Below, piece after piece: positions 32,016 to 43,987 of a stretch of DNA of 64,000 bases. The notes below the pieces were generated by a model, which did not search any database, was not told the DNA's origin, and worked only from the letters and a program-made list of their open reading frames with translations. The position numbers and the translations under genes are program-made. Every line of letters starts with the position of its first letter. Positions within the stretch are counted from its first letter, which is position 1. Source of the stretch: Hawksworthiomyces lignivorus (taxonomy: Eukaryota > Ascomycota > Sordariomycetes > Ophiostomatales > Ophiostomataceae); contig NTMA01000016.1 in the NCBI GenBank assembly GCA_002917075.1, positions 124,001 to 188,000 of the forward strand. Reading direction: 5' to 3'.

Positions 32016-33643
32016 TTTTGAATTTGATTTCACATGGTAAAATTGACCAAAAAAATAGAATTCTTCTTGAGATGGAGGACATATTTTAATATATTTGATA
32101 CATACACAAAAATTTCAATCCCTATATAGCTGAAACGTTCTTTAAATGCCTGCCCTTAAAAAGCAAGGTAGATTATCATTGTAGAAGCAGCAGGCTGCAG
32201 TTGAAAGGGATGGATGAAAATTTCCTTTTTTCTCGAAATGGAAAATTATTTTGTCACTTGGGCATTTCTTAGATGTAAGAGAGCTGTAGGACTGTTTGTC
32301 AATTGTGCCACATGACCATACGAGTATGCCTCCCACATGCCCTGTTCAGTCAAATAGTTTCGCTCTTTCGCCCATGCAATAGTTACGCGGCGTAGTGCTT
32401 TCATGATGCCTGCGTTCAAATTTCAATGGCCTTAACAAGAACTTCCTTTGACTCTCGCAAGTGTCGCTCAGAAGAACTCGGCGAGTTCTAGATCGTAATT
32501 CCGTGGCTCAGCACTCGAATTCGCTATTAGTGACTGCCCTTAGAACATTGTCTATGCCAGACCAAAGTCGGGGACCTCTTTATTTGTAGGACTCTTTCTG
32601 ATAACTAAATACAAAATTTAGGATGTTGTGAATAATCTCTTACTTCTCATATATTGCTGTAGATGTGCTTCCACTCACCAGCAGCGGCCTGGTATCGCGA
32701 TCTCTTTTTTTATGCTTCCTGGTCCTCCATTAACTATCTTTCGGCAGATAGCATCTTTTTTCCATGCTCCAATATAATCGTCGTTTATCTAGCAATACAT
32801 TGAGGTTCTAAACTGAATTCTTGCTCAGTTATTGCCTTGCGCATTTTCCACAATCCGTAGTCTCTGAAGGCGAATCCTTACATGCACTCAAAGAGCGACC
32901 TTCGAGTCTCAATAAGGCTAAATCACCGAGCAACTTGTTTCTCTTCTATATACAAGAAAGAAAGTTTTCTTACTCCTCGCTTTGAAGGATTCGATCGATG
33001 AGTATACGCTCTCTGAGAAATTTCAATGAAGTAAAATATCTTAATGCTAATGTTAGACCGAAGCTAGCTGAAACTCAGAGGCGTAGCATAATGCAGCAGT
33101 TGAACAAGAATTGTAGAGCCATGGCAGTGACTGTAATGAAGACGGAAGCAAAATACACAACTGAAAGATATCTTAATTTTCGATTAGAGCCATTCTCTTA
33201 GCCGTTTGATGTTACTCGAATAATTGCTGCTAGAGGACTACTCACTTACTCTAAGAATATCTAATGAAATAGAGCCACCCCTAGCTAAGAGATTAGCTTA
33301 CCTTCGTAGTAGAAGTAACGAGACCGTTTTTGTGCTCGGATTTCATGGCCAACGAATCAGAATGCTAGTGAATTCGGAGATGTCAGAAAACCAACAGGGT
33401 GGATCGATATCTTCTCCGAAAGGGACAGCAATGATCTCCGACTAGCCGCCATCGAAGCAGCAGTCGTGTTAGCTAGAGTGCTAGAGGCCCTCTAAAAATT
33501 CTCATGTAAACAAGAAAAGTTTTTGCAAGCGGCAAAATCTTGAGATATAGCGCCCTGATATAAAAGATGCAATATTTGCGATTGTTCATTTTCTAGCCAG
33601 CAAACTGAGACTGCCTTAGTTGCAACGGCGCTGAGCTTTCATC
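32016..33643. other. Intergenic with possible relic coding sequence
   Basis: No intact gene. At about 33386-33495 a plus-strand frame reads TGWIDIFSERDSNDLRLAA and on to a stop, which looks like the C-terminal end of a real protein, but upstream frames are broken. It may be a relic of a mobile or host gene that I do not recognise. Confidence 0.35.
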
Positions 33644-34285
33644 ATGGCATCGACACACGAGTACGGTATCATTCTTCCACACGGTTCGATTATAACACAT
33701 GGAGAAGGAAGCAGCATCAAGAGAGTCTTTGATAACAATACTGTCGTTGTGCACGAGCTCGAGCCGGGCACATTTGATTCACGACCGGCTTACCGCGGCC
33801 CATCAGGCTACATCAAATTCACTACTGATACCCGGCTACCACGTCATGTTCACATAGCTGTGGACGAAGACGGCAACGCGGGATCGGCACTGATCTACGA
33901 GCGCATATTTATTGCTACAGGGGTTGCTCTTCTTGATCTCGCAGGAGAATTCTATGTGATCCCACCGGAAACCATGGTCGTTGTTGGACCCGGTGTCTCT
34001 CATAGATGGACCGCATGTCCTCCTGGCCTGAACATTACATCTGGTCCCGAGGGCAGAGAGACTATTGTCTCTGACGGTACCTTCCTGATGAGATATGAAT
34101 ATGAAGAACGGACAAGGTTCTTCCCGACAGCACAAACTGAATTTCTCAAGTCGGTGGATGAATATGTACCATGCTATGATCTGCAGAGAATTTTGATGCC
34201 GAGCTTTACCATCGAAGACGTCAAGGACAAATGCTGGTTTGTATGGGGCCGGCAAATTTGGAAAGATAAGGACCTGACATCTTAA
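33644..34285 (+). CDS. Cupin-like protein
   Basis: Single exon, 213 residues. The centre looks like a cupin double-stranded beta-helix: RLPRHVHIAVDEDG resembles cupin motif 1 (His-x-His), then IYERIFIATGVALLDLAG and YVIPPETMVVVGPGVSHRW resembles motif 2 with its Pro/Gly turn and His. No signal peptide. The C-terminal 60 residues are mixed. Cupins include dioxygenases, isomerases and binding proteins, so the activity cannot be named. It sits at the left edge of a run with an MFS transporter, FAD monooxygenase and hydantoinase-like gene, suggesting a role in the same pathway (inference). Confidence 0.7.
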   Translation: MASTHEYGIILPHGSIITHGEGSSIKRVFDNNTVVVHELEPGTFDSRPAYRGPSGYIKFTTDTRLPRHVHIAVDEDGNAGSALIYERIFIATGVALLDLAGEFYVIPPETMVVVGPGVSHRWTACPPGLNITSGPEGRETIVSDGTFLMRYEYEERTRFFPTAQTEFLKSVDEYVPCYDLQRILMPSFTIEDVKDKCWFVWGRQIWKDKDLTS

Positions 34286-34637
34286 TAATTGGAGGGCCGC
34301 GAGAATTTTCAAGATAGTTGCAAATACTAGATTGATATGGTTTTCACTCATTCCGACTTGACCTAGGTAACTGTTCAGTCTCTTTGAAATAGGGGTTTAT
34401 GCTCTCTTTGGTGCTAGCCTTCTCCGTCGCATTTTTTCAAGGTTAATGCAGCTGAAATTGCTTTTGGCCCCAGTCTCATAGATTGGTCGCATACAGTGTA
34501 CATTCAATAGGCCACCTTAGCTGTATCCTTTTTTGACGGTCTGTCTGGACAATTACAACTCCCATCCACAACCGTGGGTAAATTAATAGACTCATCTGTT
34601 CTAGTAGATAGATTGCCGCTGGTTTCTGACTTGTGGA
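34286..34637. other. Convergent intergenic region
   Basis: 352 bp between the 3' ends of the cupin-like and MFS genes; no gene or structure recognised. Confidence 0.5.
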
Positions 34638-36307
34638 CTAGAACTGATAGACAAATTCTGACGACGCATCTCCCTCCTTGTCCGTATTCCGTCCCTCCGC
34701 CAATGCCTTCTGCTTTCGTGCCGTACGCCATTTTAACAACAGACAGATCAGTCCAATACAAATAAGTGCGTTGGCCTCAAGTCCGAGCGAGATGGCATTA
34801 CCAGAAATATACCTTGGGGCATCGGTAGTCGGATAGATCTGGCCCGACAGCACACCTGAAACGTTCGCAATGGAGGCTGCGACAGGGATAGCCACCGAGC
34901 GCTTGTGGTCTGGAGAAATGTTGCTGGAGAACCAAGCCAGCATGACACAATTGAATGGATAGATGCCCACTCCACAAAGAAACATGGCAAAGTAGTTCAC
35001 GCCGTTGGCGGATGAACCCAAGGTAATAGCGTAGCCGATGAGCACAGGAATGGGAACAATTGCCAAGAAAATGGCACGCTTCCCAGTCCTGTCCGAGAGA
35101 AAGGACACAACAGCCACAGAGATTGTCGCTAGAATGTAGATCGGTATCGTGAGGTAATTGACCTGAAGCGCCTTGTATCTAGACACCACATCAGCACGTC
35201 TACCTCTGCAGGAAAGTTTTACGTAGACAGTTTGGAAATTCTTACCCAAGTCCCTGAATGATTGAGGGCAGAAAAGTTCCGAAACCCAGAAGAGGGAGAG
35301 ATGATGAAAATAGACCAATAGCTGTGAGGTATACCAAAGGATCTTTAAGAGCTGCCCAAATATGAGCTTTAGTTAGATTGCCTTCCACCGTAGCCATGAG
35401 CTCTCGTTGCTTCTTCAACCGCATGCACTCAGCCTCGGCGGCAGTGAGAAACCACGCCTTTTCGGCGCTAGATGGAAGCATGAAGAATAACAAGATACCA
35501 AAGGCGAAGGAGATGGCTCCATCAATAATAAACAGCCATCGCCACGCCTCCAATCCTCTCCGAGTGCCCATAGTTTGGATGGCATATGACAAAAGTCCAC
35601 CGAAAGCTCCCGAAATGGTGGTTGCGCAGTAGATCACAGCAACACGCTTCGATTGCGACTTGCGGGGCCAGATGGTCGAGATGATAAAAATCATACTTGG
35701 AATAAGGCCAGCCTCGAAAACTCCGAGGAGCAGACGGCAGGCGAGAGCTTGAGCATAGTTCTGAGTGAAACCTGTTCCGAGCGTACTGGCGCTCCATCCA
35801 GTCATTGCAACCCCCAACACACGATGGGCACCAAATTTTTTGATCGAAATGACCCAGACAACTTCGAAGAGAATATACGTGATCTTACTCAACCATAAGT
35901 ATTAATGCCAAAGGAAAAAGCGGATAGACAGGATAAGAAGCCGTGGAGAGTGTTGGAGAGTATAACTTACGTAGAATAGGGTAACGAGGTTGTTAAATTC
36001 TTTGCCCTTGAGCTTGAGCCCTTGGGCGAAGCCGAAAGTTGCCGCATTGCCTGTCTCAATATATTAGGTCTATGCTAGTAAGACACAACTCTTGGCCTCT
36101 CTACTCACCGATATTGGTACGGTCGAGATAGGCAAGCAGCGTTATTAGAGCAAGCTGAGGAAGCAAAAACATATCGAACTTCCTATAAGCCTTCTTCTCG
36201 AGCTCGAAGTCGATATTCTGTACATTGCCCACGACTCCACCGGCTACCGAGACGGACGTCTCCACATCTTGGATATCTTTTCTCTCTGGGGACGATTTGT
36301 CACTCAT
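34638..36307 (-). CDS. MFS transporter, anion:cation symporter (DAL5/TNA1-like)
   Basis: Exons 36307-36109, 36050-35971, 35883-35246 and 35178-34638 give 485 residues. Twelve hydrophobic spans are evident from about residue 45. The signature LAYLDRTNIGNAATFG after the first span, and GLGYKALQVNYLTIPIYI after the cytosolic loop, match the fungal ACS family (allantoate, nicotinate, carboxylate permeases). The N-terminal 40 residues are cytosolic and acidic. Third intron: an acceptor at 35206 would give 40 nt and an extra RRADVVSR; the acceptor at 35179 gives 67 nt, a CTGAT branch site and the conserved LGYxxLQ motif, so it was preferred. Substrate is probably a small organic anion, matching a catabolic role for the neighbouring enzymes. 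Confidence 0.9.
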
Positions 36308-37012
36308 TTTATCTATAGTGATGATAGATTGAATGTGCTGGTAAAGTTAACTTGTGTGGTTCCCTTTGAGAAGGACAGTCTTGGTTGAGAAGAGTGAAGT
36401 TGAATCGAAGAAGGATAGAAACAAGCACGACTCGGTAATTACTAGAGTTGTAGTCATATCCATAAGCTTTGAGAGTTGCATACTGGACGGCATAAATACA
36501 ACTGATGTCCTTCTGATCATCCTCCAATAGATACGATGCTATCTAAGATTCTGTATGGCAGCACCCCGTCAGCTTGTTATTGATAAGGCCATCACCCTTC
36601 TGGTCCATATCTGTCAGCTAGCCAAGAGATACGGAAGACTGGGGAGCAATAGGTGGCACTGGCGCAGTCTGTCGCTACCTGTTGGGCAGCACCAGGGATG
36701 GAATCGGAGATCAAATCTTTGATCCCCGGTTATCTTGTCTTGGAAGCTACGAGACATTAGTTACCCCACACAGTAATTGTATTGACATGGAGCAGCTAAG
36801 CGTGCACTAGCAAAACTGTAGTACGCATGCGTCTTAGCATAAAGACCCCAGTCGGCACGTAATCAGTGAATATTCATCTGCCTGGCCGGCATTACATTCT
36901 CTACGTTGTCGCTGCGTATTAAACATCTAATCGCTCCCTTTGTCAACCCCGGCCACTAAATTCGCCTATTACCAAAAAAAGCTGTTATTGTTGTACGCAG
37001 CTGTTGATCACC
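36308..37012. promoter_or_regulatory. Bidirectional promoter region, MFS / FAD monooxygenase
   Basis: 705 bp between divergent start codons. No gene inside. A shared promoter for transporter and oxygenase is likely; I did not find a convincing paired CGG site for the Zn2Cys6 regulator. Confidence 0.45.
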
Positions 37013-38550
37013 ATGGAGACTGCTCCGACTGTTCTCATTGTCGGCTGTGGGATTGCCGGTCCTGTTCTGGGCAACTTTTACAAGCGCAAAGGCTACCACC
37101 CTATTGTTTTCGATAAGGTGCCTGAACTGGGAGATGCAGGCGCATCGTTAATGATGATGTCTAATGGGTGAGACTTTCATCGATTCCATTCCCCGTACCT
37201 TGCTAGCTTTTTGTTGTCTCCGTTCGGTAGAGACAGCACATGTTACAACGATGTTATTCCTATCTATTGACCTAACGTACAATTCGTGTCAAGGCTCAAA
37301 GTTCTCGACCTTGTTGGAGTCGCAGAGAAGGTCGTTGACGAATCCGACCCTTTGACTGGCTTTCAAGACTCTACGGCCAAAGGGGAACCCCTAGGAACTT
37401 CAGATGTCCCGAGCACCTTCAAGGCCAAATACCGCCAGCCTGCAGCCGGCATTAAGAGAACATCTGTGAACCTAATGCTCAAGCAGATGCTCCTTGATTT
37501 GGATGTCGATGTTAGAGAGGGATGGGAACTCCTGCGCTTCGAAGAAGATCAAGATTCTGTTACTGCGTACTTCGACGGTGGCCGTTCCGTTAAAGGTTCG
37601 TTCCTCATTGGATGCGATGGCATCAAGTCAGCTACGAGGAGCTCTATTTTGGCCCACCACGGCATCACGGAAGGTCCCCCTGTCTATACCGGACTTACCC
37701 AGGTCAGTTTAGGCGAACTATGACCAATGACTCTGACTTCGCACGTAGCTAGCCCATGTCGCTAACAAGCCACTACTGCAATGTCAGACGGCTGGCATAT
37801 CTAAAGTTCCCACTACTTTGCGGGGTGCTGCAAACATGCGTAACTGGTATGGAGACGGTGTGCATGTTATAGCTTACCCAATCTCTCCTACCCATATCTC
37901 TTGGGCTGTAACTCAGCGCGAGGCCAAGGAGACGGAAGAGACATGGCGCCCTTATCAGCTTGAGGAAATGCCACATCAAAAGAAGTTGCTGGTGAAACTT
38001 TTGGCTGGATGGGACCCGTCCATCTTGGAGATGATTGAGACATCTGAGAGAATCATCAAGTTCGGCCTCTTTGACCGGGATGAACTACAGCCGAATCACT
38101 GGTATACACAGCGGTGCGTCCTCGTCGGTGACGCTGCTCATCCAACTAGCCCTCATCTGGGACAGGGAGCAAACCAAGCACTGTGAGTCAAGGCCATCCT
38201 TTCAGTGTGAGTGCAACCGTCTAACATTCAATATTTGTAGTGAAGATTGCTTTCATCTTAGTCACTCGATGCCATTCCTGGCTCCCGGAGACCCCTTGTA
38301 CGAGGAGTCGCTAGCTATTCTAGGGCCTGGGCTCTCAGGAAAAATCTTCAGGCCTTTTGCGGAGAAGCGGCAACCAAGGACATCCGCTCTAGTCAGGGAG
38401 GCACGTGTCCAAGGTGACCGTCGCGTCGTTACAGGCGCAGATGCCTGCAGAGAACGTGATAATGAGATCAGGAAAGCATTTAAACAGCCTGGAGCCATTG
38501 CGCAGAGATTTGACGGTCTTCTGAAAGAACCATTTGATACGATTTCCTAG
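37013..38550 (+). CDS. FAD-dependent monooxygenase (salicylate hydroxylase-like)
   Basis: Exons 37013-37167, 37294-37702, 37788-38182 and 38241-38550 give 422 residues. The N-terminal Rossmann motif VLIVGCGIAGPVLG binds FAD; GCDGIKSATRS is the DG motif; VGDAAHPTSPHLGQGANQAL is the GD/flavin-contact motif of group A flavoprotein hydroxylases. There is no signal or membrane segment. These enzymes insert one oxygen atom into aromatic or heterocyclic rings using NAD(P)H. The gene is divergent from the MFS transporter and upstream of the hydantoinase-like gene, suggesting ring hydroxylation within the cluster. The C-terminus is shorter and more diverged than in salicylate hydroxylase, and the substrate cannot be predicted. 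Confidence 0.88.
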
Positions 38551-39408
38551 CTGATATACATCTGAGAATAGATCATACAGCCTAACACTTAGTCACGCAT
38601 CATGCTAAAAGTCACCATGTATCTACGAAATTGATTGCATTAACACCTCATTTACTTCTGTTTACGTAGCAACCTAATCTGACTCCATATATTCACAGAA
38701 GTCGACTCAGCTTGCTTTAAAGTAGCCAGGCAAGTTAGTGTTCATCTGATAAAGTTCTGAAGTTTGATAAGTGAATCAACACTGCTGCATGGAATCATAG
38801 CGTTTGGTAATCGATGATCCTTGCAAAACTCGCATAAAGGAAAAGAGGAGCTGCATTCGTGTTCTAATTTCCGTAATTCCTTATACAATCATGAATCAAC
38901 GGGACTTTTCACCTTGATAGCCCAGATAAGACTGAGAGTCTTACGGCCATGATACGTAGAATCTCCTTCATTTCTACTACGGCTGACTTGGACTTTGTTG
39001 TTTTATCTCAAAGGGCAGATTGCGTTAATGCTTTTGGCTTGATCTCCGAAGCTGACCACAGACGAAACATAGAAATCCGTGCGGCTACAAGCGGCTACCT
39101 AATATTCCCCATACTTTTGTCGTTAACAACGCCCTCGGACTTAGTTGTATCAACAGATATCCAGGTTAGTATCGATATCTGATCGGAGATGACCATTTTC
39201 GGAATCTTGATAATTCTGGCGTATCTTTGGACTGGTGGTGGTGGCGGATTAGCCGTAAGCATATCGAGCTACAATTTTCTGTTGCTATTTCTATTTCAGA
39301 TTAACCAAATACAGCCCATGCTTGCGAGATCACTACTGCGCTTTGATGTCCCGCACCTCAGTCTGCCAGATCGAGTACCTCCGCCCTTAACCTTATTCTG
39401 TCTTCACA
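38551..39408. promoter_or_regulatory. Intergenic, promoter of hydantoinase-like gene
   Basis: 858 bp with two short open frames lacking domains. No gene supported; it should contain the promoter and leader of the downstream gene. Confidence 0.45.
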
Positions 39409-42400
39409 ATGGGTTCTCAGCCGTCTACCATTGGGCCTGATGACGAGACTCTCCCTTACCGCATTGGAGTCGATGTTGGAGGCACAAATACTGACGCGGT
39501 GATCATAGATTCAACAGCCCATGGGAACGTTGAAAAGTCCATCTTGGCGTCATGCAAGGTCACGACGACTTCACCCAACGTTACGACAGGCATCGAGACA
39601 GCTGTTCGTCACCTACTCGACGAGTCTGGAGTAGATGCTTCAAAGATTGCAGCACTTATCATCGGCACCACACACTTTGTAAATGCAATCGTGGAGCGAG
39701 ATACACAATGTCTATCTCCAGTAGCTGTTATCAGGCTATCAAAGAGCTTTACAAGAGAGGTGCCGCCATTCTCGTCTTTTCCCCGTCACCTGAGAGACAT
39801 TATGCGAGGATATTGCACCCAGATAGACGGTGGCCTCCAGATTGACGGAAGCCAAGAAGCTCCTATTGTTGAGAGTCAGATTGTGGAAGAGTGCGCTAAA
39901 ATTCGGGAGTTCGGACTTGACTCTGTTGTTGTCTCCGGCGTCTTCTCTCCCCTCGACGAAAGCTTTCAGCAGGAGAAGAGAGTGCGAGACATTATTCAAC
40001 GTGAGCTTCCTGGTGTGGGCATTGTCTGCTCATCTGAGATATCCAATATTGGCTTCCTAGAGCGGGAGAATGCTTCCATCCTCAACGCGTCCATCCTCCG
40101 CTTTGCCAGACATACGATCCGTGGCTTCCAGAAGGCCATGGCGCAGCTGGGTCTTGAATGTGGACTATATCTAACACAGAACGACGGCACGCTAATTGAT
40201 GCCGCCAGTGCTATGCACCTTCCCATCCGCACCTTCGCATCCGGCGTCACCAACTCCATGAGAGGCGCTGCGTACTTGTGCGGTCTCTATAGCAAGCCTG
40301 GATCCTGCCCTACATCCATTGTCTGCGATGTTGGTGGGACCACGTCTGACTTTGGAGTTTTGCTCCCCTCGGGGTATCCCAGACGTGCTGCGGGCGATGT
40401 TGAAATTGCAAATGTCAAGGTCAACTTTCACATGCCACAGGTGGAGTCCATTGGCATCGGCGGTGGCTCCATCGTGAGGGAGGCTGATGGCAGAGTTACT
40501 GTGGGCAGTGATTCTGTCGGTTACGCAATTAAAGAGCATGCTCTTATTTTTGGGGGCAAGACTATGACCGCCACAGATGTTTCTATTGCTGGCGGTGTCG
40601 ATGTGCCAATCGGAGACGCCTCACTCGTAGGCCACATATCCCAGGACACCATCTTCGGTGCTGAAAAATTCATTAAGCGCCACTGGGAGCGGATCTGCGA
40701 CAAAATAAAGACGTCACCTGAGCCACTTCCCCTTATTCTGGTAGGCGGGGGTTCCTTCATCTGTCCCAAGGAGTTGGACGGAATCTCAACCATTATTCGC
40801 CCGCGGTACGGCGAGGTGGCTAATGCTCTCGGGGCGGCTATCGCTCGAGCAAGTGCTACGGTAGACATAATTGAGTCAATTGGACAGAAAACACTAGCAC
40901 AATCTGTGGATAAGGCCATACGACTTGTCAAATCTAAGGTCGTTGCCGCGGGAGCAGTGGCAGAGACTGTCGCCATCACAGAGCAGGATGTGCTGCCTTT
41001 GCAGTATATTGATAACACGGTCCGCATCGTTGTTAAGGCTGTGGGGGATTTTGCTCCTACCAAAGCTCTCATCAACAAGCTGCATTCCCAAGATGAAGTG
41101 GCCCCCTTGGTCACAGACGTAACCCCCATAGGAGAGACTCTGGCAGCTAAGAACGTCCGTGCTTTCGAAGAGTGTGAAGAAGCTCTTGTTGACGCTCATA
41201 CTTATAGACCAGAGGTGGTTAGAAGCGAACAGGGTCATAGCGTCTGGGTCGTGTCCAAGACGGACCTTGAATGGATGGCTGATGGGTGTAATCTTCTCGG
41301 ATGTGGCGGAGGTGGTTCACCATACCCTGAAATGCTGAAGCTTTACCATCATATCGATGCGGGCCACAAGCTGCGTATCATTGACATCTCGGCGCTGAAG
41401 CCAGATGCCAAGATATATTGTAAGCCAGGCTCTTATGAATATTCCTTTCCTTGCCGCCTGGCATCAACTAACACAGCTTCAATCTAGGGGCCGGTAACAT
41501 GGGCTCTCCAGCTGTGCCGGCGGAACGTCTCAGCGCCAGCGAGTCAATCTTGGCTATGCAAGTGATGATGGAGCACTGCGGTCACGAGTCGGTCGACGCC
41601 ATGATTGGAATAGAGATTGGTGGCTCGAATGGCCTGCAGCCGCTGACCATCGGCTCAAGTCGTAACTTCGACGTGCCTACTGTCGACGCAGATTGGATGG
41701 GTAAGCAACTTTGGAGACTTCAAGAACGTTATTAATTCATTTATTGTCCGATGTAGTCTAACAGCTTTTTCTCTGATTTTTTTTTTAACTTCGCAGGAAG
41801 AGCTTATCCAAACTTATGGCAGGTGAGCGTGGCGGTTCATGAGCAGAATCAACTCCTCCCCTGTGCCATTGCCTCGGGTGATGGGCGAGCCCTTATCATG
41901 ACGAAGTGTCCGGACGATAAGCTAGTCGATACTACATTGAGGGCACCGGCTATAGATATGGGCTACTACGTCGGCCTTTGCGCAAAGCCTACAACAACGG
42001 ATTTGGTAAACAAATGGTCTGTTCGCAATACCATGTCCCAGGCATGGCGCATAGGGCGGTGCGTAGCAAAGGCACGTCAAGACAACACACTGGCTACTGT
42101 CTCTCAGCAGATCGTCGATGTCGTTGGTGGCGCCGACTCGTCCAAAGTGCTATTCCGCGGTAAGATTGTGGGAGTCGAGCGTCGTCTATACAAAGGACAC
42201 TCGCATGGCGAGGTCGTAATCAAGCACCTCGACAAGGATGATGAGGGAGACAGCGGCGTGCAGTCTGGTGCTGCTGCTGTGGCCACTGGTGGCGAGCTGA
42301 GGATCCCTTTCATGAACGAAAATCTTATGGCTCGGCACATTGACAGCCAAGGGCAGGAGCAGGTCATAGCGTCGGTGCCAGATCTGATATCTCTGGTCAA

Positions 42401-42614
42401 TGTTAGCAGCGGTAAGGCTCTCGGCATCGGTGACTATGTTTATGGAGTTGTCGTTGATGTCCTCGGAATTGCTTGCTCTCCGGTCTGGAGTGGGCTAGAG
42501 AGGGGACTAGAGCGAGGCGGACCCTCGGCCTTCGGATTCGATCACGTCGTGTACAAGCCTCTAGGCGTTTACAGTGCGCCTCGAAGCGTCATTGAGGAAT
42601 TCTCGAGGAAATAG
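39409..42614 (+). CDS. Hydantoinase/oxoprolinase-DUF917 fusion protein
   Basis: Exons 39409-41419, 41488-41700 and 41797-42614 give 1013 residues. The N-terminus is Hydant_A_N (YRIGVDVGGTNTDAVII), then the hydantoinase A ATPase core (SIVCDVGGTTSDFGVL, GIGGGSIV, LILVGGGSFICP). After about residue 625 comes a DUF917 domain (NLLGCGGGGSPY, GNMGSPAVPAERL, IEIGGSNGLQPL, GRAYPNLWQVSV). Hydantoinase A-type enzymes are ATP-dependent openers of cyclic amides such as hydantoins and 5-oxoproline; the fused form is known in fungi but its substrate is not established. Two short introns interrupt the DUF917 part. It sits with a permease and oxygenase, consistent with use of a cyclic N-containing compound (inference). 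Confidence 0.92.
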
Positions 42615-42827
42615 ACTGGAAATTGGTAGGATCTGCCATAACGTTTCCAATACTTTCATCAGATTATATATTAGCTATTGTAAGTCTGGAGACGCTGTTG
42701 CGACTACTAGAACGACGGTGACCGAGTAACCAGCTTTCCCCTAAAAACTTAACTAGGTAGCCTATATTATTGTTTGAGTATACAGGTATAATTCTAAAAA
42801 CAAAGCGCGATTTTTCACAAGCGAATG

Positions 42828-42901
42828 GGGATTGTGGCGCAGCTGGTTAGCGCGTAAGTCTCATAATCTTAAGGTCGCGGGTTCGAATCCCGTCAATCCC
42901 A
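42828..42901 (+). tRNA. Elongator tRNA-Met (CAT)
   Basis: Cloverleaf: acceptor GGGATTG pairs with CAATCCC plus discriminator A; D arm GCGC/GCGC around AGCTGGTTA; anticodon loop CTCATAA with CAT anticodon; T arm GCGGG-TTCGAAT-CCCGT. The U-U pair under the anticodon loop is also seen in yeast elongator tRNA-Met. No intron. The A-box and B-box promoter are internal. Confidence 0.95.
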
Positions 42902-42910
42902 TTTTTTTTT
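42902..42910 (+). terminator. Pol III terminator of tRNA-Met
   Basis: A run of nine T directly after the discriminator base, the usual RNA polymerase III stop. Confidence 0.85.
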
Positions 42911-43987
42911 CCTTTTTCTCTTACTGAGATTCTATATTTATTAATGATAAATCAATAATTTTAAATTTACAAAAATATATTTATAGTACTGTTTTGTAAC
43001 TTATAAAAACTTCTTTGAAATTTTACAATTTATTGGCTCTTATTTTTATAATACCTTGCTAAAGATGATGGGGTCGAATCCTTAATTGTGTCGGTGATCG
43101 GACGTCGACGGATCATGGCCCGGATTTCGCTTAGCGCTGTGCGCTCTGCTAGCACCAGGACGTTGAGGTAGAGCATGGAGCAGCATCAGAATGCCTTGCA
43201 TCATGCTTCCAGAGACTGCCTCCAATTCAAGAATGTTAGCTTCGTTGAGCTCCTTCCGAGCCAGCCACGCCAACATGTCCTCGTCGAGCGTGGCCGCAGT
43301 CTATGGCGTGATACTGCCAATAGCCTCTCTTGACGATTGACGAAGGATGGTCGCTAAAACGAACGAGTTCTCTATGAAGTGTGGCGCTACATCCTGAACG
43401 TCGGCAAGGAGTGAGCCAAATTTGACCGTTTCACTAACATTTAGACTTTGTTACGTGCCCTAGCTGTTACACTAATAACCCCTTTACGCCGTGTACTTGT
43501 ATCTACACAAGTACAAAGTACTACTAAGAAACAAACGCCTCACCGTAGAGGACGCAAAAAATGGTGGCACTTACCTGCTGAAAACGGCGGCGCCTGGAAT
43601 AGCAGCTCCTGGCCTTTAACCTGTAATTTCTTGAGCCGTTGCTCATATTCAGGAGTGTCTATAGCGGAGATGTTAAGTTAGATGCATAGCTTGTGCTTCA
43701 CGAGAAAACAATCACTGCATATCTCAGTCTTCTCCCCTTTGTGTCTTTTTGCATGCCAGTTATGAGCTGTGCAGCCCATTAATTGCTATCTCTGACTTGC
43801 ATATGATGGCGGTGTACTGGTGTGGAATTCCTGGCGTGTCACTTCTTAGTCATTGACGTACTACCAGTCGCTATCTATTTAAAGTCGACACATCACTCCA
43901 AGGCAAGTCTCTAACTACAGCCACCCAGTCCTTAAATTGGTATTTATAGAACAATAACTCAATGCTTCAGCAGCCCTGGCACTCACC
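42911..43987. other. Intergenic with a coding-like relic
   Basis: An AT-rich left part (42911-43075), then a coding-like relic on the minus strand (listed separately), then no gene to the SDR start. Probable promoter of the downstream gene lies at 43700-43987. Confidence 0.45.
43082..43440 (-). pseudogene. Coding-like relic, family unknown
   Basis: The minus strand reads as protein for about 115 residues: FVLATILRQSSREAIGSITP, an in-frame TAG at about 43306, then LDEDMLAWLARKELNEANIL and SMMQGILMLLHALPQRPG. Near 43140 the coding character moves to another frame (LSEIRAMIRRRPITDTI). One stop plus one frame change suggests a decayed gene; I do not recognise the family. It could also be chance. 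Confidence 0.3.

Noticed and set aside
35206..35245. 40-nt intron in the MFS gene
   Set aside because: The 67-nt alternative has a branch site and gives the conserved LGYxxLQ motif; the 40-nt version inserts RRADVVSR.
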